Of a stretch of DNA of 9,377 bases, positions 1 to 6,220 are shown in pieces; positions within the stretch are counted from its first letter, which is position 1; each line of letters opens with the position of its first letter. Made by a program: the position numbers and the translations under genes. Where the stretch lies: the NCBI GenBank assembly GCA_937983495.1, contig CALKAA010000426.1, positions 1 to 9,377 on the forward strand, written 5' to 3'. The notes under the pieces were generated by a model. That model was given only the letters and a program-made list of their open reading frames with translations, was not told the DNA's origin and ran no database searches. This DNA comes from an uncultured Gemmobacter sp. (lineage in GTDB: Bacteria > Pseudomonadota > Alphaproteobacteria > Rhodobacterales > Rhodobacteraceae).

Positions 1-192
1 CAACCAGGTCAGATCGTCAAGCAATTGCCTTTCCCATTCCGGCTTGCTGCGCTGGGGGTCGATATCCTCGATCCGAAGCAAGAATTGGCCGCCATGCGCG
101 CGGGCCATGTCATAGGCCAGCAAGGCAGAATAGGCATGGCCCAGATGCAGGGGCCCGGTTGGTGAGGGGGCAAATCGCGTTACGAAAGCCAT
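1..192 (-). CDS. gluQRS: Glutamyl-Q tRNA(Asp) synthetase, N-terminal part (runs off left edge)
   Basis: Only the first 64 codons are present. The ATG at 192 opens a class I aminoacyl-tRNA synthetase catalytic domain: RFAPSPTGPLHLGH at residues 6-19, which holds the HIGH-type ATP motif HLGH (16-19), and RIEDID at 40-45. The run HLGHAYSALLAYD fits GluQ-RS better than full-length GltX, which usually reads HIGGARTALFN there and RIEDTD later. Enzymes of this family activate glutamate and transfer it to queuosine-34 of tRNA-Asp rather than to the 3' end. The zinc-binding cysteines and the C-terminus lie outside the window, so the missing tRNA-anticodon domain cannot be confirmed. The start overlaps the last 13 nt of trmFO in another frame. 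A weak AAGGCGG lies about 10 nt upstream inside trmFO, so translation probably depends on the upstream gene. Confidence 0.88.
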   Translation of the reverse strand, partial: MAFVTRFAPSPTGPLHLGHAYSALLAYDMARAHGGQFLLRIEDIDPQRSKPEWERQLLDDLTWL

Positions 193-1520
193 GCCTGAAA
201 TGCCGCCTTGGCCCGATCGGTATAGGCCTTGTAGCGATCCTTCCGCCCGCGCCGCCCGCCTTTGGCGTCAATTGGCGGGAACAGCCCGAAATTCACATTC
301 ATCGGCTGAAAGGTCTTGGCTTCGGCCCCGCCAGTAATATGGGTGATCAGCGCGCCCATCGCCGTTTCAGGCGGCGGCGGCGGCAATATCTGCCCCTTCG
401 CCTCGGCGGCTGCCATCCTGCCAGCCAAAAGGCCCATGGCCGCGCTTTCCACATAGCCCTCAACCCCGGTGACCTGGCCGGCAAAGCGGATATTGGGGCG
501 CGATTTCAGCCGCATCTGATCATCCAGCAGCGTGGGAGAGTTGATGAACGTATTGCGGTGAATGCCGCCCAACCGGGCGAAACTGGCATTCTCAAGGCTG
601 GGAATCATTTTGAAAACAGAGGTTTGCGCGCCATACTTCATCTTGGTCTGAAAGCCCACGATATTGTAGAGCGTGCCCAGCTTGTTGTCGCGGCGCAGTT
701 GCACCACGGCATAGGCCTTTTCCTGCGGCTTATGCGCATTGGTCAGGCCTACCGGCTTCATCGGCCCATGGCGCAGCGTCTCGCGTCCGCGCTCGGCCAT
801 CACCTCGATGGGCAGGCAGCCATCGAAATAGCCCGCCGTCTCGCCCTCGTGGAACTCGGTCTTGTCGGCCGCCAGCAGCGCGTCAATGAAGGCCTCATAT
901 TGCGGCTTGTCCATCGGGCAGTTGATATAGGCGGTGCGCTCCTCCTCGGTCTCGCCCTTGTCATAGCGGCTTTGCAGCCAGGCCACTGACATATCAATGC
1001 TTTCGGCATAGACGATGGGCGCGATGGCATCGAAAAACGCCAAACTCTCGGCCCCGGTTTCTGCCCGGATGCTTTCGGCCAGCGCGGTGCTGGTCAAAGG
1101 CCCGGTGGCGATGATCCAGCGCCCCTCCTGCGGCAGCGCCGTCACCTCGCCCTCCACCACCGAAATGAGCGGATGCGCGCGCAGCCGCGCCGTCACCGCC
1201 TCGGCAAAGGGATCGCGGTCCACCGCCAGCGCACCGCCCGCAGGCAGCCGATGCGCCCGCGCCATCTCCATGATCAGGCCACCCGCTGCCCCCATTTCCC
1301 AGTGCAGCAATCCCACTGCATTGCGCTCGTCATCATCCGAGCGGAAGGAGTTGGAGCAGACCATCTCGGCAAAACTGCCGGTGCGATGGGCAAACGTGCC
1401 GACCTTGGGTCGCATTTCGTGGATGACAACCGGCACGCCAGCCTGAGCCGCCTGCCAGGCAGCCTCCGACCCGGCCATGCCACCGCCGATGATGTGAATG
1501 GGTTCGCGCATGCTGCGCAA
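180..1520 (-). CDS. trmFO: Methylenetetrahydrofolate--tRNA-(uracil-5-)-methyltransferase TrmFO
   Basis: Full-length 446-aa cytosolic flavoprotein that makes m5U54 in the T-loop of tRNAs, using 5,10-methylene-THF and FAD/NAD(P)H. Visible signatures are the N-terminal Rossmann FAD motif IIGGGMAGSEAAW (residues 10-22), the redox-active Cys motif VCSNSFRSDD (Cys55), a second cysteine in YFDGCLPIEVMAERG (Cys235, equivalent to the catalytic Cys of characterised TrmFO enzymes), and the C-terminal FAD-binding stretch FAGQVTGVEGYVESAAMGLL (about 346-365). The long frame begins with TTG at 1520, which has GGGG about 4 nt upstream. An ATG three codons later (at 1511) gives 443 aa and starts MREPIHIIGGG. 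The sequence does not settle which is used. It sits 17 nt after the DUF6614 gene and overlaps gluQRS by 13 nt, so the three are probably one transcript. The family call is secure; only the start is in doubt. Confidence 0.95.
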   Translation of the reverse strand: MRSMREPIHIIGGGMAGSEAAWQAAQAGVPVVIHEMRPKVGTFAHRTGSFAEMVCSNSFRSDDDERNAVGLLHWEMGAAGGLIMEMARAHRLPAGGALAVDRDPFAEAVTARLRAHPLISVVEGEVTALPQEGRWIIATGPLTSTALAESIRAETGAESLAFFDAIAPIVYAESIDMSVAWLQSRYDKGETEEERTAYINCPMDKPQYEAFIDALLAADKTEFHEGETAGYFDGCLPIEVMAERGRETLRHGPMKPVGLTNAHKPQEKAYAVVQLRRDNKLGTLYNIVGFQTKMKYGAQTSVFKMIPSLENASFARLGGIHRNTFINSPTLLDDQMRLKSRPNIRFAGQVTGVEGYVESAAMGLLAGRMAAAEAKGQILPPPPPETAMGALITHITGGAEAKTFQPMNVNFGLFPPIDAKGGRRGRKDRYKAYTDRAKAAFQAWLS

Positions 1521-1537
1521 ATAGCCCCATGCACGCC

Positions 1538-1888
1538 TCAGATCAAGGCAATGCGTTCGCGTTGCGTGGTATCCGGATAGGGCCGGTAAAGGCCGACAGA
1601 TACTTCGGCGATCATCTGGTGCATCTGATCATAGCGTCGGGTGGCCTGTTCATCGGCCTGGGCCAGCGCCGAAAAAGCCTGATCCAGCGCCGCCATGTCG
1701 GGCAGTTCGATCTCCAGCAGAAAGTCGGTATGTGCGCCCGAGGCCAGCCCGAACTTGCGCCGCATCAGGCGCCAGCCGCTGACCAGCCCCTGGTCTTGCA
1801 GATAGGTCATCCAGTTCTGCGCCGCTGCCGCGAAGGCCAATGCCCGCGCTTCCGACTTCAATTCGATCAGGCAGTGATAAAGGTTCAT
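1538..1888 (-). CDS. DUF6614 family protein (function unknown)
   Basis: 116-aa protein that I place, from memory of Rhodobacterales annotations, in the DUF6614 family; its function is unknown. There is no signal peptide, membrane helix or metal-binding cysteine cluster. The start MNLYHCLIELK looks like a beta-strand. A helical, Ala-rich segment follows (residues 12-32), then strands around WRLMRRKFG and HTDFLLEIELP, a second helical segment (66-95), and the C-terminal MHQMIAEVSVGLYRPYPD. That alternation suggests a ferredoxin-like alpha/beta dimer, which is inference only. The ATG at 1888 is supported by AAAGGAGG ending 4 nt upstream. It is the first gene of the minus-strand run with trmFO and gluQRS. 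The only promoter-like element upstream is TTGGCA (minus strand, 1930-1935), with no convincing -10 at the right distance. Confidence 0.8.
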   Translation of the reverse strand: MNLYHCLIELKSEARALAFAAAAQNWMTYLQDQGLVSGWRLMRRKFGLASGAHTDFLLEIELPDMAALDQAFSALAQADEQATRRYDQMHQMIAEVSVGLYRPYPDTTQRERIALI

Positions 1889-1933
1889 GCCGCCTCCTTT
1901 CCCGGAAGGCCATGAAACCCGACTCGTCTTGCC

Positions 1934-1965
1934 AAAAGATTAAGGCCGGGGCGAACCCCGGCCTT
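1934..1965 (-). terminator. Rho-independent terminator of gyrA
   Basis: Perfect 10-bp stem AAGGCCGGGG / CCCCGGCCTT (1942-1951 paired with 1956-1965). In the gyrA-sense RNA it has a UUCG loop and is followed by AAUCUUUU (1941-1934). The gyrA stop codon (1968-1970) is only 2 nt before the stem, so terminator and stop are fused. On the plus strand the stem is followed by a cleaner T run (1964-1969), so it may also stop antisense transcription. It separates gyrA from the DUF6614-trmFO-gluQRS run, although the interrupted U tract leaves room for some readthrough. Confidence 0.85.
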
Positions 1966-1967
1966 TT

Positions 1968-4697
1968 TTACGCGTCTTGTGTTGGTTCCGGGTCGCCCTG
2001 GTCGGCCACCCTTGCCACCGACACGACCTCCTCATCGCCGCCGGTGTTGAACACCTTCACCCCGCCGGCCGAGCGGGAGCGGAAGCTGATCTGATCTACC
2101 GGCACCCGGATGGATTGACCGGTCGAGGTGGCCAGCATGATCTGATCGGCCGGATCGACCTTGAAAGAGGCGACAAGCGGCCCGCCGCGCATGGTTTTCT
2201 CGAAGGCAGTCACCCCCATGCCACCACGCCCGCGCACCGGATAATCATGGCTGGACGAGAGCTTACCAAGCCCTTTTGATGTAATCGTCAGGATCAGGTC
2301 TTCCGCCGCCGACATTTCGGCATAGCGTTCGGTCGAAAGCTGTCCTTCAGCCACAGCCTCCTCGTCGTCACCTTCAACCTCTTCCTCAAGATTGCCCGCC
2401 AAGAGCCTGCGTTGCTTGAGATAAGCGGCACGCTCGGCTGGGTCTGCCTCGAAGTGGCGGATGATCGACATGGAGACCACCTTGTCACCTTCGGCCAGCC
2501 GGATTCCGCGCACGCCGGTGGAGCCGCGCGATTTGAACACGCGGATTTCCGTCGTCGAGAAGCGGATCGCCCGGCCACTTGCAGTGACCAGCATCACATC
2601 GTCATTCTCATCGGCAATCGCCGCATTCACCAGGCTGACGCCTTCTGGCAGGTTCATCGCGATCTTGCCGTTGCGCTTCACATTGGTGAAATCGCTCAGG
2701 TCATTCTGCCGCACATCGCCATCCGAGGTGGCAAAAACGATTTGCAGACTGTCCCAATCAACCTCCGGCACATCCACCGGCATCAATGCGGCAATCGAAA
2801 CGCCGGTTTCGATCGGCAGGATATTGACGATGGCCTTGCCGCGCGAGGTGCGGCCCGCCAGCGGCAGCCGCCAGCATTTCAGCTTGTAAACCATTCCATC
2901 CGTTGTGAAAAACAGCAGATGAGTATGGGTGTTGGCCACGAAAAGCGTGGTCACCACATCGTCGTCCTTGGTGGCCATCGAGGCCAGCCCCTTGCCGCCG
3001 CGGTTCTGCGCGCGGAACTCGGCCAGAGGGGTGCGCTTGATATAGCCTCCGCTCGTGATGGTCACGACCATATCCTCGCGCTCGATCAGGTCTTCGTCAT
3101 CCATATCGCCGGCCCAGTCGACGATTTCGGTGCGACGCGGGATGGCGAACAGCTCTTTCACCTCGGTCAATTCGCCCGAGATGATGGCCATGATCCGGTC
3201 ACGCGAAGACAGGATTTCCAAGTAATCCTTGATCTTTGCAGCCAGTTCTTCAAGCTCATCGGTAATTTCCTTGACCCCCATCGCGGTCAGACGCTGCAAG
3301 CGCAGATCCAGAATGGCGCGGGCTTGAATTTCCGACAGGTTATAGGTGCCGTCTTCATTCACCGTATGAGTTGGGTCGTCTATCAGCTTGATATAGCTGA
3401 CAATATCATGCGCGGGCCAGCGCCGGGTCATCAGGCGTTCGCGCGCCTCCGCCGGATCGGCCGAGGAGCGGATGGTCGCCACGACCTCATCCACATTGGA
3501 AACCGCCACCGCCAGACCGCAGAGGATATGGCTGCGCTCGCGCGCCTTGCGCAGCTCAAACGCCGTGCGCCGCGCCACAACTTCTTCGCGGAAGGTGATG
3601 AAATGGCTGATGAAATCGCGCAAGGCCAGCGTCTCGGGGCGCCCCCCGTTCAGCGCCAGCATGTTGCAGCCGAACGAGGTTTGCAGCGGCGAGAAGCGGA
3701 ACAATTGGTTCAGCACCACATCCGCCGTCGCATCGCGTTTCAGCTCGATCACCACCCGCACGCCCACGCGGTCGGATTCATCCGCGATATTGGCGATGCC
3801 CTCGACCTTCTTTTCGCGCACGAGGTCGGCGATCTTTTCGATCATGGCCGCCTTGTTCACCTGATAGGGGATCTCGTCCACGATGATCGCCCAGCGATCC
3901 TTGCGCAGCTCCTCGATCCGGGTCTTGGCCCGGATCACGACCGAGCCGCGCCCCTCCAGATAGGCCTTGCGAATGCCGCCGCGCCCCAAGATCTGGCCCC
4001 CCGTCGGGAAATCCGGGCCGGGGATCAACTCCATCAGACGCTCGGCCGACAGATCGGGGTTCTCGATCATGGCGAGGCAACCGTCGATCACCTCGCCCAG
4101 GTTATGCGGCGGAATATTGGTCGCCATGCCGACGGCAATGCCACCCGCGCCATTGACCAGCATGTTGGGGAAGCGCGCGGGCAGCACGGTGGGCTCGCGG
4201 TCTTTCCCGTCATAGTTGTCCTGAAAATCGACCGTATCCTTGTCGATATCGGCCAGCAGGAAGGCGGCGGGCTTGTCCATCCGCACTTCTGTATAGCGCA
4301 TCGCGGCGGCGTTATCGCCATCCATCGAGCCGAAATTCCCTTGTCCATCAAGGAGTTTCAGCGACATGCTAAAGGGCTGCGCCATCCGCACCAATGCGTC
4401 ATAGATCGCGACATCGCCATGAGGGTGGTATTTCCCCATCACATCGCCAACAGGGCGCGCCGATTTGCGATAGGCCTTGTCATGCGTGTTGCCGGATTCA
4501 TCCATCGCATACAAAATGCGCCGATGCACAGGTTTCAGGCCGTCACGCAGATCGGGGATTGCACGGCTTACGATCACGCTCATCGCGTAATCGAGATAGG
4601 CCGTCTTCATTTCCTTTTCGATGGAGACCTGTGGGCCCTCATAGGTGCCGCGCGGGGTTTCTTCCATCTTTTCAATATCTTCCGGCTGATCGCTCAC
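1968..4697 (-). CDS. gyrA: DNA gyrase subunit A
   Basis: 909-aa breakage-reunion subunit of DNA gyrase, which pairs with GyrB as A2B2 and introduces negative supercoils. Residues 36-56 (LDYAMSVIVSRAIPDLRDGLK) open the winged-helix/tower domain. The catalytic tyrosine is Tyr135 in AAMRYTE, equivalent to E. coli Tyr122 (offset +13). A variant GyrA box, QNRGGKG (564-570), identifies it as GyrA rather than ParC. The C-terminal beta-pinwheel follows, with a second RGRGGMG element at 822-828. Length exceeds the ~875 aa of E. coli, partly through a 9-residue Asp/Glu-rich segment near 771-780 inside the C-terminal domain; the tail itself is only mildly acidic. The start is GTG at 4697, preceded by AAAAGGCGG about 6 nt upstream; an internal ATG at codon 11 is the alternative. 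The position equivalent to Ser83 of E. coli is Val96, while Asp87 is kept as Asp100. The gene appears monocistronic, with its own promoter and terminator. Confidence 0.98.
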   Translation of the reverse strand: MSDQPEDIEKMEETPRGTYEGPQVSIEKEMKTAYLDYAMSVIVSRAIPDLRDGLKPVHRRILYAMDESGNTHDKAYRKSARPVGDVMGKYHPHGDVAIYDALVRMAQPFSMSLKLLDGQGNFGSMDGDNAAAMRYTEVRMDKPAAFLLADIDKDTVDFQDNYDGKDREPTVLPARFPNMLVNGAGGIAVGMATNIPPHNLGEVIDGCLAMIENPDLSAERLMELIPGPDFPTGGQILGRGGIRKAYLEGRGSVVIRAKTRIEELRKDRWAIIVDEIPYQVNKAAMIEKIADLVREKKVEGIANIADESDRVGVRVVIELKRDATADVVLNQLFRFSPLQTSFGCNMLALNGGRPETLALRDFISHFITFREEVVARRTAFELRKARERSHILCGLAVAVSNVDEVVATIRSSADPAEARERLMTRRWPAHDIVSYIKLIDDPTHTVNEDGTYNLSEIQARAILDLRLQRLTAMGVKEITDELEELAAKIKDYLEILSSRDRIMAIISGELTEVKELFAIPRRTEIVDWAGDMDDEDLIEREDMVVTITSGGYIKRTPLAEFRAQNRGGKGLASMATKDDDVVTTLFVANTHTHLLFFTTDGMVYKLKCWRLPLAGRTSRGKAIVNILPIETGVSIAALMPVDVPEVDWDSLQIVFATSDGDVRQNDLSDFTNVKRNGKIAMNLPEGVSLVNAAIADENDDVMLVTASGRAIRFSTTEIRVFKSRGSTGVRGIRLAEGDKVVSMSIIRHFEADPAERAAYLKQRRLLAGNLEEEVEGDDEEAVAEGQLSTERYAEMSAAEDLILTITSKGLGKLSSSHDYPVRGRGGMGVTAFEKTMRGGPLVASFKVDPADQIMLATSTGQSIRVPVDQISFRSRSAGGVKVFNTGGDEEVVSVARVADQGDPEPTQDA

Positions 4698-4719
4698 CCC
4701 GGTCCGCCTTTTCTGCTGC

Positions 4720-4735
4720 GAGGGGCGCGCCCCTC
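4720..4735. repeat. Perfect 16-bp palindrome in the gyrA leader
   Basis: GAGGGGCGCGCCCCTC is a perfect palindrome lying between the proposed -10 box and the gyrA start codon, roughly +11 to +27 of the leader if the promoter call is right. As RNA it can fold to a 6-bp GC-rich stem with a CGCG loop; as DNA it is a symmetric dyad. It ends 22 bp before the start codon, so it does not cover the ribosome binding site. Role unknown. Confidence 0.75.
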
Positions 4736-4752
4736 AAGATCTGGTTGGCGGC

Positions 4753-4782
4753 ACTATAGACCATCGCGGATATGGGGTGCAA
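4753..4782 (-). promoter_or_regulatory. Putative sigma70-type promoter of gyrA
   Basis: On the minus strand, TTGCAC (4782-4777) and TATAGT (4758-4753) match the -35 and -10 consensus at 4 of 6 and 5 of 6 positions, with an 18-bp spacer. The predicted start of transcription is near 4746, giving a leader of about 49 nt that carries the palindrome at 4720-4735. This is the best sigma70-like match in the divergent spacer. Confidence 0.6.
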
Positions 4783-4800
4783 CCGCGCATCTGGCTCAGG

Positions 4801-4829
4801 GTTGGCAGCCAATGGGGCAGGGTGCCAAC
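4801..4829. repeat. Spaced inverted repeat in the gyrA-usg spacer
   Basis: GTTGGCA (4801-4807) and TGCCAAC (4823-4829) are exact 7-bp inverted arms with 15 bp between them. The left arm also forms a tighter dyad, TTGGCAGCCAA (4802-4812). The element lies upstream of both the proposed gyrA promoter and the usg promoter region. It could be an operator, but no regulator can be named from the sequence. Confidence 0.45.
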
Positions 4830-4841
4830 ATATTGTTTTCA

Positions 4842-4869
4842 TTGACTGTTAAAGGATTCGCGCAACACT
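4842..4869 (+). promoter_or_regulatory. Possible promoter of usg
   Basis: TTGACT at 4842-4847 matches the -35 consensus at five of six positions. With a 16-bp spacer the -10 would be AACACT (4864-4869), a weak match. The AT-rich stretch around 4829-4860 is the only such patch in this spacer. Transcription would begin about 25 nt before the usg ATG. Confidence 0.3.
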
Positions 4870-4901
4870 GGAGCAACAGGCGCAAGACAGGAGGCTCGAA
4901 G

Positions 4902-5171
4902 ATGGCGCATCAGGAAACGGAACTCATGCTGAAGGGCTACGGGCTCACCACGGCCGAGCTCTATTACCGGATGCCGGATTATCGCCATGTTCTCAACAGC
5001 TTCATCTGGCAGGACTATGATCTGGCCCCCGATCACCCGCGCCTCTTTGCCTTCATCGAATTCTGGCAAACGGAAATCGAGGGGCCGCTGCATTCCGTGC
5101 GCTTCACCCACCGCAAGCTGATCGGCCCCGGTGAGTGGCGCAATGTCGTGGGCGAATTCCGCCTGCACTAA
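4902..5171 (+). CDS. usg: Usg family protein (small conserved protein, function unknown)
   Basis: 89-aa protein starting at the ATG at 4902, supported by AGGAGG at 4889-4894 with a 7-nt spacer. The sequence reads MELMLKGYGLTTAE-like at the N-terminus (residues 7-19), then YRMPDYRHVLNSFIWQDYDL (22-41), FAFIEFWQTEIEGPLHSV (49-66) and a short C-terminal strand. This matches what I recall of the Usg protein annotated widely in Alphaproteobacteria. It is soluble-looking, rich in aromatic residues (many Trp, Tyr and Phe), with no signal peptide, cysteines or known catalytic motif. The same frame stays open far upstream through the antisense of gyrA, but the Shine-Dalgarno and family start place the real beginning here. 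It is divergent from gyrA and convergent with ocd, with which its stop codon overlaps, so it seems to stand alone. No function should be assigned. Confidence 0.88.
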   Translation: MAHQETELMLKGYGLTTAELYYRMPDYRHVLNSFIWQDYDLAPDHPRLFAFIEFWQTEIEGPLHSVRFTHRKLIGPGEWRNVVGEFRLH

Positions 5172-6220
5172 CCTTGGCTGGCCCGCAGGATCATCCCGAA
5201 CAGGTCGCGCGGGTCATCGGGGTCGGCGATCATGTCGAGGTTCTGCGACAGGCCTGTGGCCTTCAGCTGCGCATGCACATAGCGCAGCGCGCTGAAATCC
5301 TCGATGGCGAAGCCCACGCTGTCAAACAGCGTGATCTCCTCACCAGCGCGCCGACCCGGTGCCGCGCCCGTCATCACCTGCCACAGTTCGGTCACGGGGT
5401 GATCGGGGGCAAGTTGTTGAATTTCCCCCTCAATCCGGGTTTGCGGCGGATATTCCACAAAGATCGACGATCGGGTGAGGATGTCGCGGTGCAGCTCGGT
5501 CTTGCCGGGGCAATCGCCGCCGACCGCGTTGATATGCACGCCCGCGCCGACCATGTTGTCGGTCAGGATCGTCGCATTCTGCTTGTCGGCGGTGCAGGTG
5601 GTCAGGATCTGCGCGCCAAGGATTGCCTGTTCGGCGCTGTTGCAGGGCACCACGGTCAACCCACGCCCCGCCAGATTGCGTGCGCATTTCTCGGTCGCCG
5701 CCGGGTCGATATCATAGAGCCGCACCTCGCGGATGCCGCAGATCGCCTTGAAGGCCAGCGCCTGAAACTCGGCCTGCGCGCCGTTGCCGATCATCGCCAT
5801 CACGGTCGCGCCCTTGGGGGCCAACCATTTCGCCGCCACCGCACTGGTTGCGGCCGTGCGCAGCGCAGTCAGAATGGTCATTTCCGACAGCATGACCGGG
5901 TATCCTGTGGCTACATCTGCCAAAAGTCCAAAGGCCGTCACGGTTTGCAGGCCTTTCTTCATATTGGACGGGTGGCCGTTCACATATTTGAACCCATAGG
6001 TCTGCCCATCCGAAGTCGGCATCAGCTCGATCACCCCGATCTCGGAATGCGAGGCCACGCGGGGTGTCTTGTCAAACAGCGGCCAGCGCCGGAAATCGGC
6101 CTCGATCTCGGCGGCGATGCCCTGCATCATGTCTTCAACGCCAATGTGAAGAACGAGGCGCATCATATTGTCAACACTGACAAAAGGCACCAATGCGTTG
6201 CGGGATGGCAAAAGGCTCAT
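5168..6220 (-). CDS. ocd: Ornithine cyclodeaminase
   Basis: 350-aa cytosolic enzyme of the OCD/mu-crystallin family, the same length as the characterised Pseudomonas putida enzyme. It converts L-ornithine to L-proline and ammonia with a tightly bound, recycled NAD+. The NAD-binding Rossmann motif is IGNGAQAEFQALAF (144-157). Substrate-site residues recognisable by family position are Arg54 (KTPRVASHS), Lys78 (GFKYVNGHP), Arg121 (TALRTAATSA) and the catalytic Asp236 in NAVGGDCPGKTEL (231-243). That complete set favours true ornithine cyclodeaminase over alanine or lysine relatives. The start at 6220 shares ATGA with the arginase stop, implying translational coupling; its substrate is the product of that enzyme. 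Its stop overlaps the convergent usg stop by 4 nt, and no terminator is seen beyond it, so the transcript probably continues antisense into usg. Confidence 0.95.
   Translation of the reverse strand: MSLLPSRNALVPFVSVDNMMRLVLHIGVEDMMQGIAAEIEADFRRWPLFDKTPRVASHSEIGVIELMPTSDGQTYGFKYVNGHPSNMKKGLQTVTAFGLLADVATGYPVMLSEMTILTALRTAATSAVAAKWLAPKGATVMAMIGNGAQAEFQALAFKAICGIREVRLYDIDPAATEKCARNLAGRGLTVVPCNSAEQAILGAQILTTCTADKQNATILTDNMVGAGVHINAVGGDCPGKTELHRDILTRSSIFVEYPPQTRIEGEIQQLAPDHPVTELWQVMTGAAPGRRAGEEITLFDSVGFAIEDFSALRYVHAQLKATGLSQNLDMIADPDDPRDLFGMILRASQG

Noticed and set aside
159..989. Plus-strand 276-codon frame opposite trmFO
   Set aside because: It is antisense to trmFO, has no ribosome site, and its composition is that of a shadow frame.
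2412..5171. Plus-strand open frame of 919 codons covering the antisense of gyrA and ending in usg
   Set aside because: Only the last 89 codons (from 4902) have a ribosome site and a family match. The rest is the shadow of gyrA, whose GC-rich third positions keep this antisense frame open; its His/Gln/Arg-rich composition is typical of such shadows.
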